A DNA stretch of 15,646 bases, taken from contig JAJPKG010000090.1 in the NCBI GenBank assembly GCA_021323815.1, forward strand, positions 1 through 15,646. Direction: 5' to 3'. Under the pieces are notes generated by a model. That model ran no database searches. It was not told the origin of the DNA and saw only the letters and a list, made by a program, of their open reading frames with translations. The stretch comes from Pseudomonadota bacterium (GTDB taxonomy: Bacteria; Chloroflexota; Ktedonobacteria; Ktedonobacterales; JACDGC01). A program made the position numbers and the translations under genes. Shown piece by piece: positions 5,645 through 12,803 of this stretch (its first letter is position 1; every line of letters starts with the position of its first letter).

Positions 5645-7477
5645 ATGGGCACATCCACCCAAACACGCCCGACGGAAAACGAGACTTTTGGCAGCCCGGT
5701 CGGCGTGAATAATTTCTCGATTATCGCTGCAACAGTCAATGGTTCAGGCAGCCAGACCGCGAACAATGCCATCGCGCGCGCGCTCTTCAAGATGGGCATC
5801 CCCGTCACCGGCAAGAACCTTTTCCCATCCAACATCCAGGGCTTGCCGACGTGGTACATCATCCGCATCAGCAAAGACGGCTTCATCGGTCGCCGCGAGA
5901 CGGCAGAAGTGCTGGTCGCCATGAACCGCGCCACTGCTGATGAGGATATCAGCAAGGTGCCTTCCGGTGGCGTGGTGATCTACCCGACGGAGTGGAAGCT
6001 GACCGAAACGCGCGACGACCTGACCTATTATTCGCTGCCGGTGCAGCAGCTTGCCAAGACTTCGGGTGCTTCGGCCAAGATGCTGTCATACGTCGCCAAC
6101 ATGGCCTATGTGGGCGCGCTGGTCTACCTGCTGGGCATCGACATCAACGAGATCGATGCCGCGCTGATGCATCACTTCAACAACAAGCGCAAAGCGGTCG
6201 ATCTCAACATGGGCGTCGTCAAAGCCGCTGTCGATTATTGCAAAGAAAACATCGTCAAACGCGATCCCTTCAAAGTCGAGCGCATGAATGCGACCGCCGG
6301 CAAGGTGATGATCGACGGCAACTCTGCCGCCGCGCTGGGCGCGTGCTTCGGTGGCTTCACCGTCGCCGCGTGGTATCCCATCACCCCCAGCACCAGCCTG
6401 GTTGATGCGCTGAGCGATTATGCGAAAGAGTTGCGCACCGACCCCGACGGCACGCGCAATTACGCCATCATCCAGGCCGAAGACGAGATCGCCGCCATCG
6501 GCATGGTTGTGGGCGCGGGCTGGGCCGGCGCGCGGGCGATGACGGCCACCAGCGGCCCCGGCATCTCATTGATGACCGAATATGCCGGCCTGGCGTACTT
6601 CACTGAGGTCCCCGCCGTCATCTGGGACATCATGCGCATGGGGCCGAGCACCGGCCTGCCGACCCGCGTGAGCCAGGGCGACGTGCTGAAGGTCTATTAC
6701 CTCGGTCACGGCGACACCCGCCACGTTGTGTTGCTGCCCGCAAATATGCAGGAATGCTTCGAGTGCGGCTGGCGCGCGTTTGACCTGGCCGAGCGCTTGC
6801 AAACACTGGTCTTCGTGCTGAGCGATCTGGACCTGGGCATGAACGTCTGGATGACCGATCCCTTCGTGTATCCCGATCAGCCGATGGATCGCGGCAAGGT
6901 GCTGACCGCCGAGCAATTGGAGCAGATGAAGGGCTTCAACCGCTATGAAGATGTGGATGGCGACGGCATCGGCTATCGCACCATCCCCGGCACGCCGAGC
7001 AAATACGCCGCCTATTTCACGCGCGGCAGCGGCCACAACAAATACGCGCAATACACCGAGCGCGCCGACGAGTGGGAAGCCAACCTGGAACGGCTGCATC
7101 GCAAGCATGAATATGCCCGCACCATCGTCCCCAAGCCGGTGATCGATGAGGTGCCCGGCGCGGCGGTCGGCATCATCGCCTATGGCTCGACGGACCAGAG
7201 CATGCCTGAGGCGCGGCAATTCCTGGCCGCGAAGGGCGTGAAGACGAGCTATCTGCGCCTCAAAGCGCTGCCGACGACCGCGGAAGTGCGCGACTTCATC
7301 CAGCGCTATCCGCGCCTGTACGTGGTGGAAAACAATTTTGACGGCCAGATGCGCAAGATCTTGCAGACGGAAGTGCCGGAGCGCGCCAACAACATGGTGC
7401 AAATTTCCAAGTGTGACGGTCTGCCGCTGACCAGCGAATGGATCGCCCGGTCCATCTTGAAAGAGGAGCAGAAGTAA
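5645..7477 (+). CDS. korA: 2-oxoacid:ferredoxin oxidoreductase, fused gamma-alpha subunit
   Basis: The 610-residue protein is the large subunit of a two-subunit CoA-dependent 2-oxoacid:ferredoxin oxidoreductase (2-oxoacid + CoA + oxidised ferredoxin to acyl-CoA + CO2 + reduced ferredoxin). The gamma domain comes first (about residues 25-205, VNGSGSQTANNAIARAL and PSNIQGLPTW). The alpha pyrimidine-binding domain follows (about 220-450) with the signature YPITPST at 244-250, EDEIAAIGMVVGAGWAGARA and ATSGPGISLM. The C-terminal domain (about 485-600) includes VGIIAYGST and YVVENNFDGQM. The ATG at 5645 with AAGGAG upstream is the natural start; the frame stays open far upstream but that part is antisense to lysR. 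It is followed by korB after three bases. 2-Oxoglutarate or pyruvate as substrate cannot be decided from sequence, so the symbol is tentative. Confidence 0.88.
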   Translation: MGTSTQTRPTENETFGSPVGVNNFSIIAATVNGSGSQTANNAIARALFKMGIPVTGKNLFPSNIQGLPTWYIIRISKDGFIGRRETAEVLVAMNRATADEDISKVPSGGVVIYPTEWKLTETRDDLTYYSLPVQQLAKTSGASAKMLSYVANMAYVGALVYLLGIDINEIDAALMHHFNNKRKAVDLNMGVVKAAVDYCKENIVKRDPFKVERMNATAGKVMIDGNSAAALGACFGGFTVAAWYPITPSTSLVDALSDYAKELRTDPDGTRNYAIIQAEDEIAAIGMVVGAGWAGARAMTATSGPGISLMTEYAGLAYFTEVPAVIWDIMRMGPSTGLPTRVSQGDVLKVYYLGHGDTRHVVLLPANMQECFECGWRAFDLAERLQTLVFVLSDLDLGMNVWMTDPFVYPDQPMDRGKVLTAEQLEQMKGFNRYEDVDGDGIGYRTIPGTPSKYAAYFTRGSGHNKYAQYTERADEWEANLERLHRKHEYARTIVPKPVIDEVPGAAVGIIAYGSTDQSMPEARQFLAAKGVKTSYLRLKALPTTAEVRDFIQRYPRLYVVENNFDGQMRKILQTEVPERANNMVQISKCDGLPLTSEWIARSILKEEQK

Positions 7478-7480
7478 AAG

Positions 7481-8515
7481 ATGGCTATCCAAGAACCCCC
7501 CATCAAGGTCAACCGGCTGGGCCTGACCCGCGACGATTACAAGGGCCGCCCCTCGACGCTGTGCAAGGGCTGCGGGCATGATTCGATCTCGCAGCGCATC
7601 ATCTCGGTGGCCTATGATCTGAACCTGAACCCGACGCAGATCATCAAGCTGAGCGGCATCGGCTGTTCCAGCAAGACGCCGGCCTATTTCATCAGCCAGT
7701 CGCACGGCTTCAACGGTCTGCATGGCCGCATGCCGTCGATGGCGACCGGCGCGATGATGGCGAACCACACGCTGACGGCCATCGGCATCAGCGGTGACGG
7801 CGATGCCATGAGCATCGGCATCGGTCAATTCAAGCACATGGTGCGCCGTAATGTGCCGGTTGTCTTCATCGTGGAAAACAACGGCGTCTATGGTCTGACC
7901 AAAGGCCAGTTCTCCGCCACGGCGGACCTGGACCAGGAATTGAAATATGCCGGTCGCAACGAACTGCCGCCGATTGACGTGTGCCACGAAGCCCTGGTGG
8001 CGGACTGCGGTTTCGTTGCCCGCTCCTTCGCGGGCGATCCGCGCCAGGTGGAAACGCTGCTGAAGGCGGCGCTGAGCCATCGCGGCACGGCGGTGCTCGA
8101 CATCATCAGCCCGTGCGTGACCTTCAACGACCACGACGATTCCACCAAGAGCTATGCCTATGGCAAAGCCCACGAGCAGGTCATCTCGGATTTCGGCTTC
8201 GTTGCGCCGCAAGAAGAGATCACGGTGGAGTATGAACCCGGCACAACGGTGGAAGTGGAGATGCACGACGGCTCGCACGTCATCCTGCGCAAGCTGGACG
8301 AGAAGCATGACCCCCGCGACCGCTATGGCGCGATGAAGCTGCTGGACGAAGCGCACCGCAAGCAAGAGTTCATCACCGGCCTGATCTATCTCAACGAGGA
8401 CCGCCCCTCGCTGCCGGAACTTGAGCATTTGCCCCAGGTGCCGCTGGCGCGGCTCCCGGAAGACAAACTGCGCCCCTCGCGCGAGGCGCTGGCAAAGGTG
8501 ATGCGCGAGCTGTAA
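7481..8515 (+). CDS. korB: 2-oxoacid:ferredoxin oxidoreductase beta subunit
   Basis: The 344-residue beta subunit binds thiamine diphosphate and the single [4Fe-4S] cluster. Cysteines C28, C31, C62 and C212 have spacings 3, 31 and 150, close to those of the Sulfolobus two-subunit enzyme as I recall it. The TPP motif is GDGD at 105-108 followed by N133-N134 and YGLTKGQ. GIGCSSK (60-65) carries the lysine that contacts substrate or CoA in relatives. The protein is slightly longer than the smallest homologues because of a C-terminal extension (about 225-344). It begins three bases after the korA stop; GAGGAG sits at the end of korA, so the two are translationally coupled. No ferredoxin gene is adjacent, so the electron carrier is encoded elsewhere. 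Confidence 0.9.
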   Translation: MAIQEPPIKVNRLGLTRDDYKGRPSTLCKGCGHDSISQRIISVAYDLNLNPTQIIKLSGIGCSSKTPAYFISQSHGFNGLHGRMPSMATGAMMANHTLTAIGISGDGDAMSIGIGQFKHMVRRNVPVVFIVENNGVYGLTKGQFSATADLDQELKYAGRNELPPIDVCHEALVADCGFVARSFAGDPRQVETLLKAALSHRGTAVLDIISPCVTFNDHDDSTKSYAYGKAHEQVISDFGFVAPQEEITVEYEPGTTVEVEMHDGSHVILRKLDEKHDPRDRYGAMKLLDEAHRKQEFITGLIYLNEDRPSLPELEHLPQVPLARLPEDKLRPSREALAKVMREL

Positions 8516-8531
8516 ATTCACCAATCACCCC

Positions 8532-8561
8532 AAACCGTCTCTCAATCGAGAGGCGGTTTTT
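8532..8561 (+). terminator. Intrinsic terminator of korAB
   Basis: Arms AAACCGTCTCTC (8532-8543) and GAGAGGCGGTTT (8548-8559) form a 12-base stem with one wobble pair and the loop AATC, followed by a run of T to 8561. It lies 16 bases after the korB stop and closes the operon. Confidence 0.9.
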
Positions 8562-8653
8562 AAACGGCAAGAAAAACTCTGCTGAGGCGCAGGATATGCC
8601 AACTGATGGGCCGAAAACAGGAGACATTGCGCGCTCAGACTCGTGAAAAGGAC

Positions 8654-8764
8654 ATGATGGCTATCGCGCGGCAGACGCTACGCGTAGGCAACCAGATCCG
8701 TGGCTTTTGCAAAGCCATGCCTGATGATCCCATCACCCCTTGCCAGAAGTCCTATGCAATTTGA
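8654..8764 (+). CDS. Possible 36-residue small protein
   Basis: A short frame opens at tandem ATG codons (8654, 8657) after AAAAGGA and ends with TGA at 8762-8764. The peptide starts MMAIARQTLRVGNQIRGF and contains two cysteines; I do not recognise it. The frame contains a perfect ten-base palindrome (8678-8687) and a perfect hairpin (8701-8717), and its stop codon overlaps the -35 box of the helicase promoter. The AGGA is close to the first ATG and better placed for the second. It could equally be non-coding intergenic DNA. The remainder of the 343-base gap 8516-8858 holds the korAB terminator and the helicase promoter. Confidence 0.2.
   Translation: MMAIARQTLRVGNQIRGFCKAMPDDPITPCQKSYAI
8701..8717. 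repeat. Perfect seven-base hairpin
   Basis: TGGCTTT and AAAGCCA enclose the three-base loop TGC. A second palindrome CTACGCGTAG lies at 8678-8687. Both are upstream of the helicase promoter. There is no T-tract, so they are not a simple terminator; a protein site or small-RNA structure is possible. Confidence 0.35.
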
Positions 8765-8789
8765 CGCTGCTCTTGTGTCACGGTATGTT
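8761..8789 (+). promoter_or_regulatory. Sigma70-type promoter of the helicase gene
   Basis: TTGACG (8761-8766, 5 of 6) and TATGTT (8784-8789, 4 of 6) are separated by exactly 17 bases. The predicted start is near 8796, giving a leader of about 63 bases to the ATG at 8859. Unlike most other promoters here it has a good -35 box and no TGN extension. Confidence 0.55.
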
Positions 8790-8858
8790 TCCAGATGCGC
8801 CACCTTCATCCGGCACGCGCAATGGTCGAGCTAATATCGTTCACAGGAGCAAGCCCAT

Positions 8859-11800
8859 ATGACACGCACTGATGCCCAATCTTCCCCGGCCCCTTCTGCC
8901 GCCTTTTTCACCGAGCCAGCCGTCGCGTCGGGCGCGCAGCCGGCGGCTAATGCTTCAGGGGCATTTTTGCGTGTCGCGCGCTACTTCCATGACTGTTTCG
9001 CTGCCGATGCGCGGGGTGGCATCCTCAAAGATATCTTCGAGCAGACGGACTATCGCGTTTTCGCCGGGGGCAGCGAGCAATTGCTGACGGCGCAAGAGAA
9101 TCGCATGGAAGTGAATGTAAAGATCGGCATCGAGGTGCATAACGCGGCGGAAATCAACCGGCGCGAGCGCTTTTTGATCTATGGCTCCGTATTCCTGGTG
9201 GGCAAGGGGCAGGCGCGCGGCAAAAACGCCGGAGAAAAATTTTGCGCCCCGCTGCTGTATTATCCGGCGCACATCGAACTGGAAGGCTCGAAGGCATTTG
9301 TCAGCGTGGCGCTGGACGAGCAGCACGTGAATTTTCCGTTGCTCTCGACCTTCATCGACGCCGAGAGCGACGAGCAGGCCCAGGCATATGCTGAGGCGAT
9401 TCTGGCGCAGGTGCCCACGCCGCCGTTGCAAGCCGATTCATTGCGCGAGCTGGCGAGCCTGGTGGGCGAACTGCTGCCGGATCTCGACACCGAGGCGCTG
9501 CGTGACTTCCCGCAGATTTTCTCAGAGGAAGAGGTGCGGGCGGCGATGAACGGGCCGCTGCGCCTGGTGTGTGCCTCAGCCATGATGCTGGCGGCGCGTC
9601 CCAGCGAAGCCAAAGGCGTGCTGACCGAATTGCAGATCCTCGGCCAACAGGGCGACACATCGACGCCGCTGGCTGCCATTTTCGACGAGGCCGCGCTCCC
9701 GGCCAGCGAGCGTGAGGGAGATCCGGCCAAAGACACCGAGCCGATCTTCGCCGCCGCCGAACTGAGCCTGGCGCAGCAGAGCGTGGTGCATCATTCGCGC
9801 ACGCGCCCGCTGACGCTGGTCATCGGCCCGCCCGGCACCGGCAAGTCATTCACCACCGCGCAGGTGGTGCTGGATGCCGTCGCGCGCGGCCAGACGGTGC
9901 TGATCACCTCGAAGATGAACAAAGCGGTGGACGTGGTCATCGAAAAATTGCAGCCGCACCTGGGCAGCCAGACGTTCATCCTGCGCGGCGGCGACCGCAA
10001 CCACCGCGAGGAGATGCGTGGCTGGCTGAGCGGTCTGCTCACCAACACCGGCCCACAGGGCATGCCCCAGGCGGCGCGCCCCGGCGAGATCGCCATGCTG
10101 GAAGATCGCCTGCGCGCGGCGGATGCCGAGTTGGAGCGGCTGGACCGCGAGATCGCCGCCGTGCTGGATCTGGAACTGGAATGGAACGAGGCGCGGCTGG
10201 CAACCAACGCCATCGAGACGCCGAATTATGACCGCGAGCAGGCGGCAGCGCTGGGGCCGGATGAATTGCTGCGGCGCTATGACGAGGCGCGCAAGCTGGA
10301 AGGCAACACTGCGCCGCTGGTGGGCTGGGCGATGCAGCGCCGGGGCCAGGGACAGCTTTCAGCCCTGTGCGCCCTGCTGGATCTCAGCGAAGATCAGCGC
10401 GACGCCATCCCCACCATCGCGGCAAAGGAGCGCGAGCGGTTGCGGCTGGTGGCGACGACGCGCGCCCTGGAAGGGCATGGCGACCTCAACGCGCTCTTCA
10501 CCGCCTATGCCCGCACCCGTGACGACCGGGGCAAGCTGGTGGCGGAATTGCTCAGTGTGCGCCGCCGCGACGCGCTGGCCCAGGCGTTGCGCAACGACCG
10601 CCGGGCACTGATGGCTTTCCACACCGCGCTCAACGCGAAATCTGACGCCGCGCAAGACGCCATCTTCCGCGAGATGGACTTCCGCGCCCTGCTGCGCACG
10701 TTCCCCATCTGGGCGGTGACGAACCAGCATGTGGCGGAGTTCTTGCCGCTGGTGCGCGAGATGTTCGATCTGGTCATCATCGACGAGGCGTCGCAGTGCG
10801 ACATCGCCAGCGCCCTGCCGCTGCTCTATCGCGGCAAGCATGCCATCGTCTGCGGCGATCCGAAGCAGTTGCGCCACCTGTCGTTCCTGCGCGAAGATCG
10901 CCTGCGCGCCATCGCCACGCAGCATGGGCTGACAGCCATCGAGCGCGAGCAGTGGAACTATCGCACCCACAGCCTGCTGGATGCCGTGAATCAGGCATTG
11001 CCCACGCAAGACGACGTGATCTTGCTGGATGAGCATTATCGCAGCATGCCGCAGATCATCGAGTTCAGCAATCGCCAGTTTTACGGCGGCTCACTGCGCG
11101 TGATGAGTCGCCGGCCCGACACCATCGGCCTGCGCAGTGTGGAATTGAAGAAGGTGGCGAACGGCAAGCGTCGCAAAGAGGGGTATAACGTCGAGGAAGT
11201 CGAGGCGATCATCAAAGAGATCGAGCGCATTGCCAAAGCCGAGGCCAAGCGCGATCCGCGCAGCAAGACCAGCATCGGCGTTCTCTCGCCCTACCGCGAT
11301 CAGGTCAATTATCTGAACAAGCAACTGGCGACGAAGTTGAAGCCGCGCACCCTGCAAGATCACCAGATCACCGTCGGCACGGCGCATACCTTCCAGGGCG
11401 ACGAGCGCGACGTGATGCTGCTGAGCTTCTGCGTCGATCCGTCCTCGCACCGCGCCACCATCACCTTCTTGAATCAGGAAAACCTCTTCAACGTGGCGGT
11501 GACGCGTGCCCGCCAGCGCCAGGTCATTTTCACCTCGCTGGATCTCAAAGGCTTGCCGCTGGATCACCTGGTGACAGCCTACCTGCAATACGCCGCCGAC
11601 TGCCTGGAAACTGGGTCGGCGGAAGAGCATGGGCCGCCGGAAGGTTTCGTGGGCGAACTGGGCGCGGCGCTGCAAGATCAAGGCTACACGGTATGGTACG
11701 ACTATCCCGTCGCGGGGTTCCAGATCCCCATTGTGGCGTCGTATCGCAATGCCACCCTGGCCATCGAGTGCGACGGCGTGCCCGAAACGCGCGCCCTGCC

Positions 11801-11954
11801 CGACGGCATCAATCCCGTTGATCGCCAATCCATCCTGGAACGCGCCGGCTGGACGGTGCATCGCTTGCCTTTCCGCCGCTGGGTGGAAGACCGCGCCGGC
11901 TGCCTCGCTGAGATCGCCGCGATGCTGGGGACGGATGACGGCGAGGGGGAGTGA
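8859..11954 (+). CDS. SF1 (Upf1/DNA2-type) helicase with C-terminal Vsr/MTES-like nuclease domain
   Basis: The 1031-residue protein has an N-terminal region (1-300) with PLLYYP resembling the leader domains of large DUF4011-type helicases. The helicase core follows: Q motif at Q306, Walker A GPPGTGKS 323-330, a long insertion with a predicted coiled coil (about 412-450), Walker B DEASQ 642-646, GDPKQL 666-671, YRS from 727, TFQGDERD 844-851 and VAVTRAR 879-885. The C-terminal part (about 925-1025) resembles the REase_MTES_1575/Vsr fold: GYTVWYDYPVAGFQI, IECDG (E970, D972), DRQSILERAGWTVHRLPFRRW. In relatives the first segment reads IDL; here it reads IPI (P957), so the first catalytic Asp seems missing. 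ATG 8859 follows GGAG by nine bases. With its own promoter and terminator it is a single-gene unit; a defence or DNA/RNA-processing role is inferred. Confidence 0.88.
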   Translation: MTRTDAQSSPAPSAAFFTEPAVASGAQPAANASGAFLRVARYFHDCFAADARGGILKDIFEQTDYRVFAGGSEQLLTAQENRMEVNVKIGIEVHNAAEINRRERFLIYGSVFLVGKGQARGKNAGEKFCAPLLYYPAHIELEGSKAFVSVALDEQHVNFPLLSTFIDAESDEQAQAYAEAILAQVPTPPLQADSLRELASLVGELLPDLDTEALRDFPQIFSEEEVRAAMNGPLRLVCASAMMLAARPSEAKGVLTELQILGQQGDTSTPLAAIFDEAALPASEREGDPAKDTEPIFAAAELSLAQQSVVHHSRTRPLTLVIGPPGTGKSFTTAQVVLDAVARGQTVLITSKMNKAVDVVIEKLQPHLGSQTFILRGGDRNHREEMRGWLSGLLTNTGPQGMPQAARPGEIAMLEDRLRAADAELERLDREIAAVLDLELEWNEARLATNAIETPNYDREQAAALGPDELLRRYDEARKLEGNTAPLVGWAMQRRGQGQLSALCALLDLSEDQRDAIPTIAAKERERLRLVATTRALEGHGDLNALFTAYARTRDDRGKLVAELLSVRRRDALAQALRNDRRALMAFHTALNAKSDAAQDAIFREMDFRALLRTFPIWAVTNQHVAEFLPLVREMFDLVIIDEASQCDIASALPLLYRGKHAIVCGDPKQLRHLSFLREDRLRAIATQHGLTAIEREQWNYRTHSLLDAVNQALPTQDDVILLDEHYRSMPQIIEFSNRQFYGGSLRVMSRRPDTIGLRSVELKKVANGKRRKEGYNVEEVEAIIKEIERIAKAEAKRDPRSKTSIGVLSPYRDQVNYLNKQLATKLKPRTLQDHQITVGTAHTFQGDERDVMLLSFCVDPSSHRATITFLNQENLFNVAVTRARQRQVIFTSLDLKGLPLDHLVTAYLQYAADCLETGSAEEHGPPEGFVGELGAALQDQGYTVWYDYPVAGFQIPIVASYRNATLAIECDGVPETRALPDGINPVDRQSILERAGWTVHRLPFRRWVEDRAGCLAEIAAMLGTDDGEGE

Positions 11955-11960
11955 GAGTTC

Positions 11961-11989
11961 AAGAAGGGGATTCTACTAATCCCCTTCTT
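11961..11989 (+). terminator. Terminator of the helicase gene
   Basis: Arms AAGAAGGGGATT (11961-11972) and AATCCCCTTCTT (11978-11989) form a perfect 12-base stem with loop CTACT, six bases after the stop codon. The following CGTGTTTTGTC is only moderately T-rich, but the stem is among the strongest in the window. Confidence 0.8.
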
Positions 11990-12149
11990 CGTGTTTTGTC
12001 TATTGACACCCCGCATAGCCTGAAGGCGTAGTGGATTCTTGGTTCAGCCAGCGGACTTACCAGAGCGGCTGACGTCGCCCTGCCAGCGGTCCCTCTGTCC
12101 CCAAGCGTTGCGCTGGTTCAGCACCAGCCTGTTTCCGTGCCCCAAAATA

Positions 12150-12158
12150 TGCTATGAT
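12150..12158 (+). promoter_or_regulatory. Extended -10 promoter of the acylphosphatase-gatCA operon
   Basis: TGCTATGAT combines a TGN extension with a 5-of-6 -10 hexamer. The predicted start is near 12165, 45 bases before the ATG at 12210. No convincing -35 box is present. The remaining gap 11990-12149 shows only short repeats and no gene. Confidence 0.5.
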
Positions 12159-12187
12159 GAGAGAAGCAGCATTGTTGCAACCCTGAA

Positions 12188-12198
12188 GCCTGAAAGGC
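12188..12198 (+). other. Small hairpin just before the acylphosphatase ribosome binding site
   Basis: GCCT-GAA-AGGC can fold just upstream of the AGGT that precedes the ATG at 12210. A related sequence (GCCTGAAGGCGTAG) occurs at 12018-12031, about 170 bases earlier. The stem is only four pairs, so an effect on translation is speculative. Confidence 0.2.
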
Positions 12199-12209
12199 AT
12201 AGGTACGCC

Positions 12210-12500
12210 ATGTCTTCTGATGAGCGCGCTGATGTCACCCTGACCGCCATCGTCGGCGGACTGGTGCAGGGTGTGGGCTTCCGCGCTTTCGTGCAACGTC
12301 AGGCGGCCCAGCACGGATTGCGCGGCTGGGCACGCAACCTGCCGGATGGCCGCGTTGAAGTCGTGGCGCATGGCCCGCGTTCTGCTGTTGACGCCCTGCG
12401 CGCGGCGTTGCGCCGGGGACCGCGTTTTGCGCAGGTGGATCAGATCGATGAAGATTGGTCGCCGCGTGAGGATATTCCCGCTACATTCATTGTCAAGTGA
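12210..12500 (+). CDS. acyP: Acylphosphatase
   Basis: The 96-residue protein is a full-length acylphosphatase, which hydrolyses acyl phosphates such as acetyl phosphate or carbamoyl phosphate in the cytoplasm. The signature GGLVQGVGFRAFV holds the phosphate-binding loop with catalytic R25, and GWARNLPDGRVEVVAHG holds catalytic N43. The usual beta-alpha-beta pattern continues to the C-terminal FIVK. The frame is open upstream to 12039, but AGGT before the ATG at 12210 and the family length favour this start. It is the first gene of a tight group with gatC 14 bases downstream; the functional link to aminoacyl-tRNA amidation is not obvious and may be only co-transcription. Confidence 0.93.
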   Translation: MSSDERADVTLTAIVGGLVQGVGFRAFVQRQAAQHGLRGWARNLPDGRVEVVAHGPRSAVDALRAALRRGPRFAQVDQIDEDWSPREDIPATFIVK

Positions 12501-12514
12501 AGGATTGAACCACG

Positions 12515-12802
12515 ATGAGCCTGAGCCGCGCAGATGTCGAACATATCGCGTTGCTGGCGCGCATGCGCCTGAGCGAAGATGAATTGAACCGCATGACCGA
12601 GCAACTGGCGGGAATTTTGGAGCATATCGCCGTGCTGCAAGAGGCCGATGTCAGCGATGTGCCGCCCAGCGCCTCTACCTTGCCGCCCATCGATCATTTC
12701 CGCCCCGACATCCCCGCGCCCTCGCTGCCGGTGGATGCCCTGCTGGCCAACGCGCCCGAACGCGAAGACAGCTATCTGCGGGTAAAGGCGGTGCTGGAAT
12801 AA
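12515..12802 (+). CDS. gatC: Asp-tRNA(Asn)/Glu-tRNA(Gln) amidotransferase subunit C
   Basis: The 95-residue protein matches GatC over its whole length: SRADVEHIALLARMRLSEDEL at the N-terminus, the LAGILEHIAVLQEADV helix, then DVPPS and the C-terminal APEREDSYLRVKAVLE. GatC stabilises GatA and wraps the GatA-GatB interface in the complex that converts Glu-tRNA(Gln) to Gln-tRNA(Gln) and, in many bacteria, Asp-tRNA(Asn) to Asn-tRNA(Asn). AAGGA lies about ten bases before the ATG. gatA begins after a single base, so the two are translationally coupled. Confidence 0.95.
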   Translation: MSLSRADVEHIALLARMRLSEDELNRMTEQLAGILEHIAVLQEADVSDVPPSASTLPPIDHFRPDIPAPSLPVDALLANAPEREDSYLRVKAVLE

Positions 12803-12803
12803 G

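Noticed and set aside
6566..8524. A 652-codon open frame on the minus strand opposite korA-korB
   Set aside because: It is antisense to two well-supported genes, has a histidine- and arginine-rich, low-complexity translation and no recognisable domain; long antisense frames are common in GC-rich DNA.
12003..12031. TTGACA at 12003-12008 as a promoter for acyP
   Set aside because: The -35 match is perfect but no -10-like hexamer lies 16-19 bases downstream.
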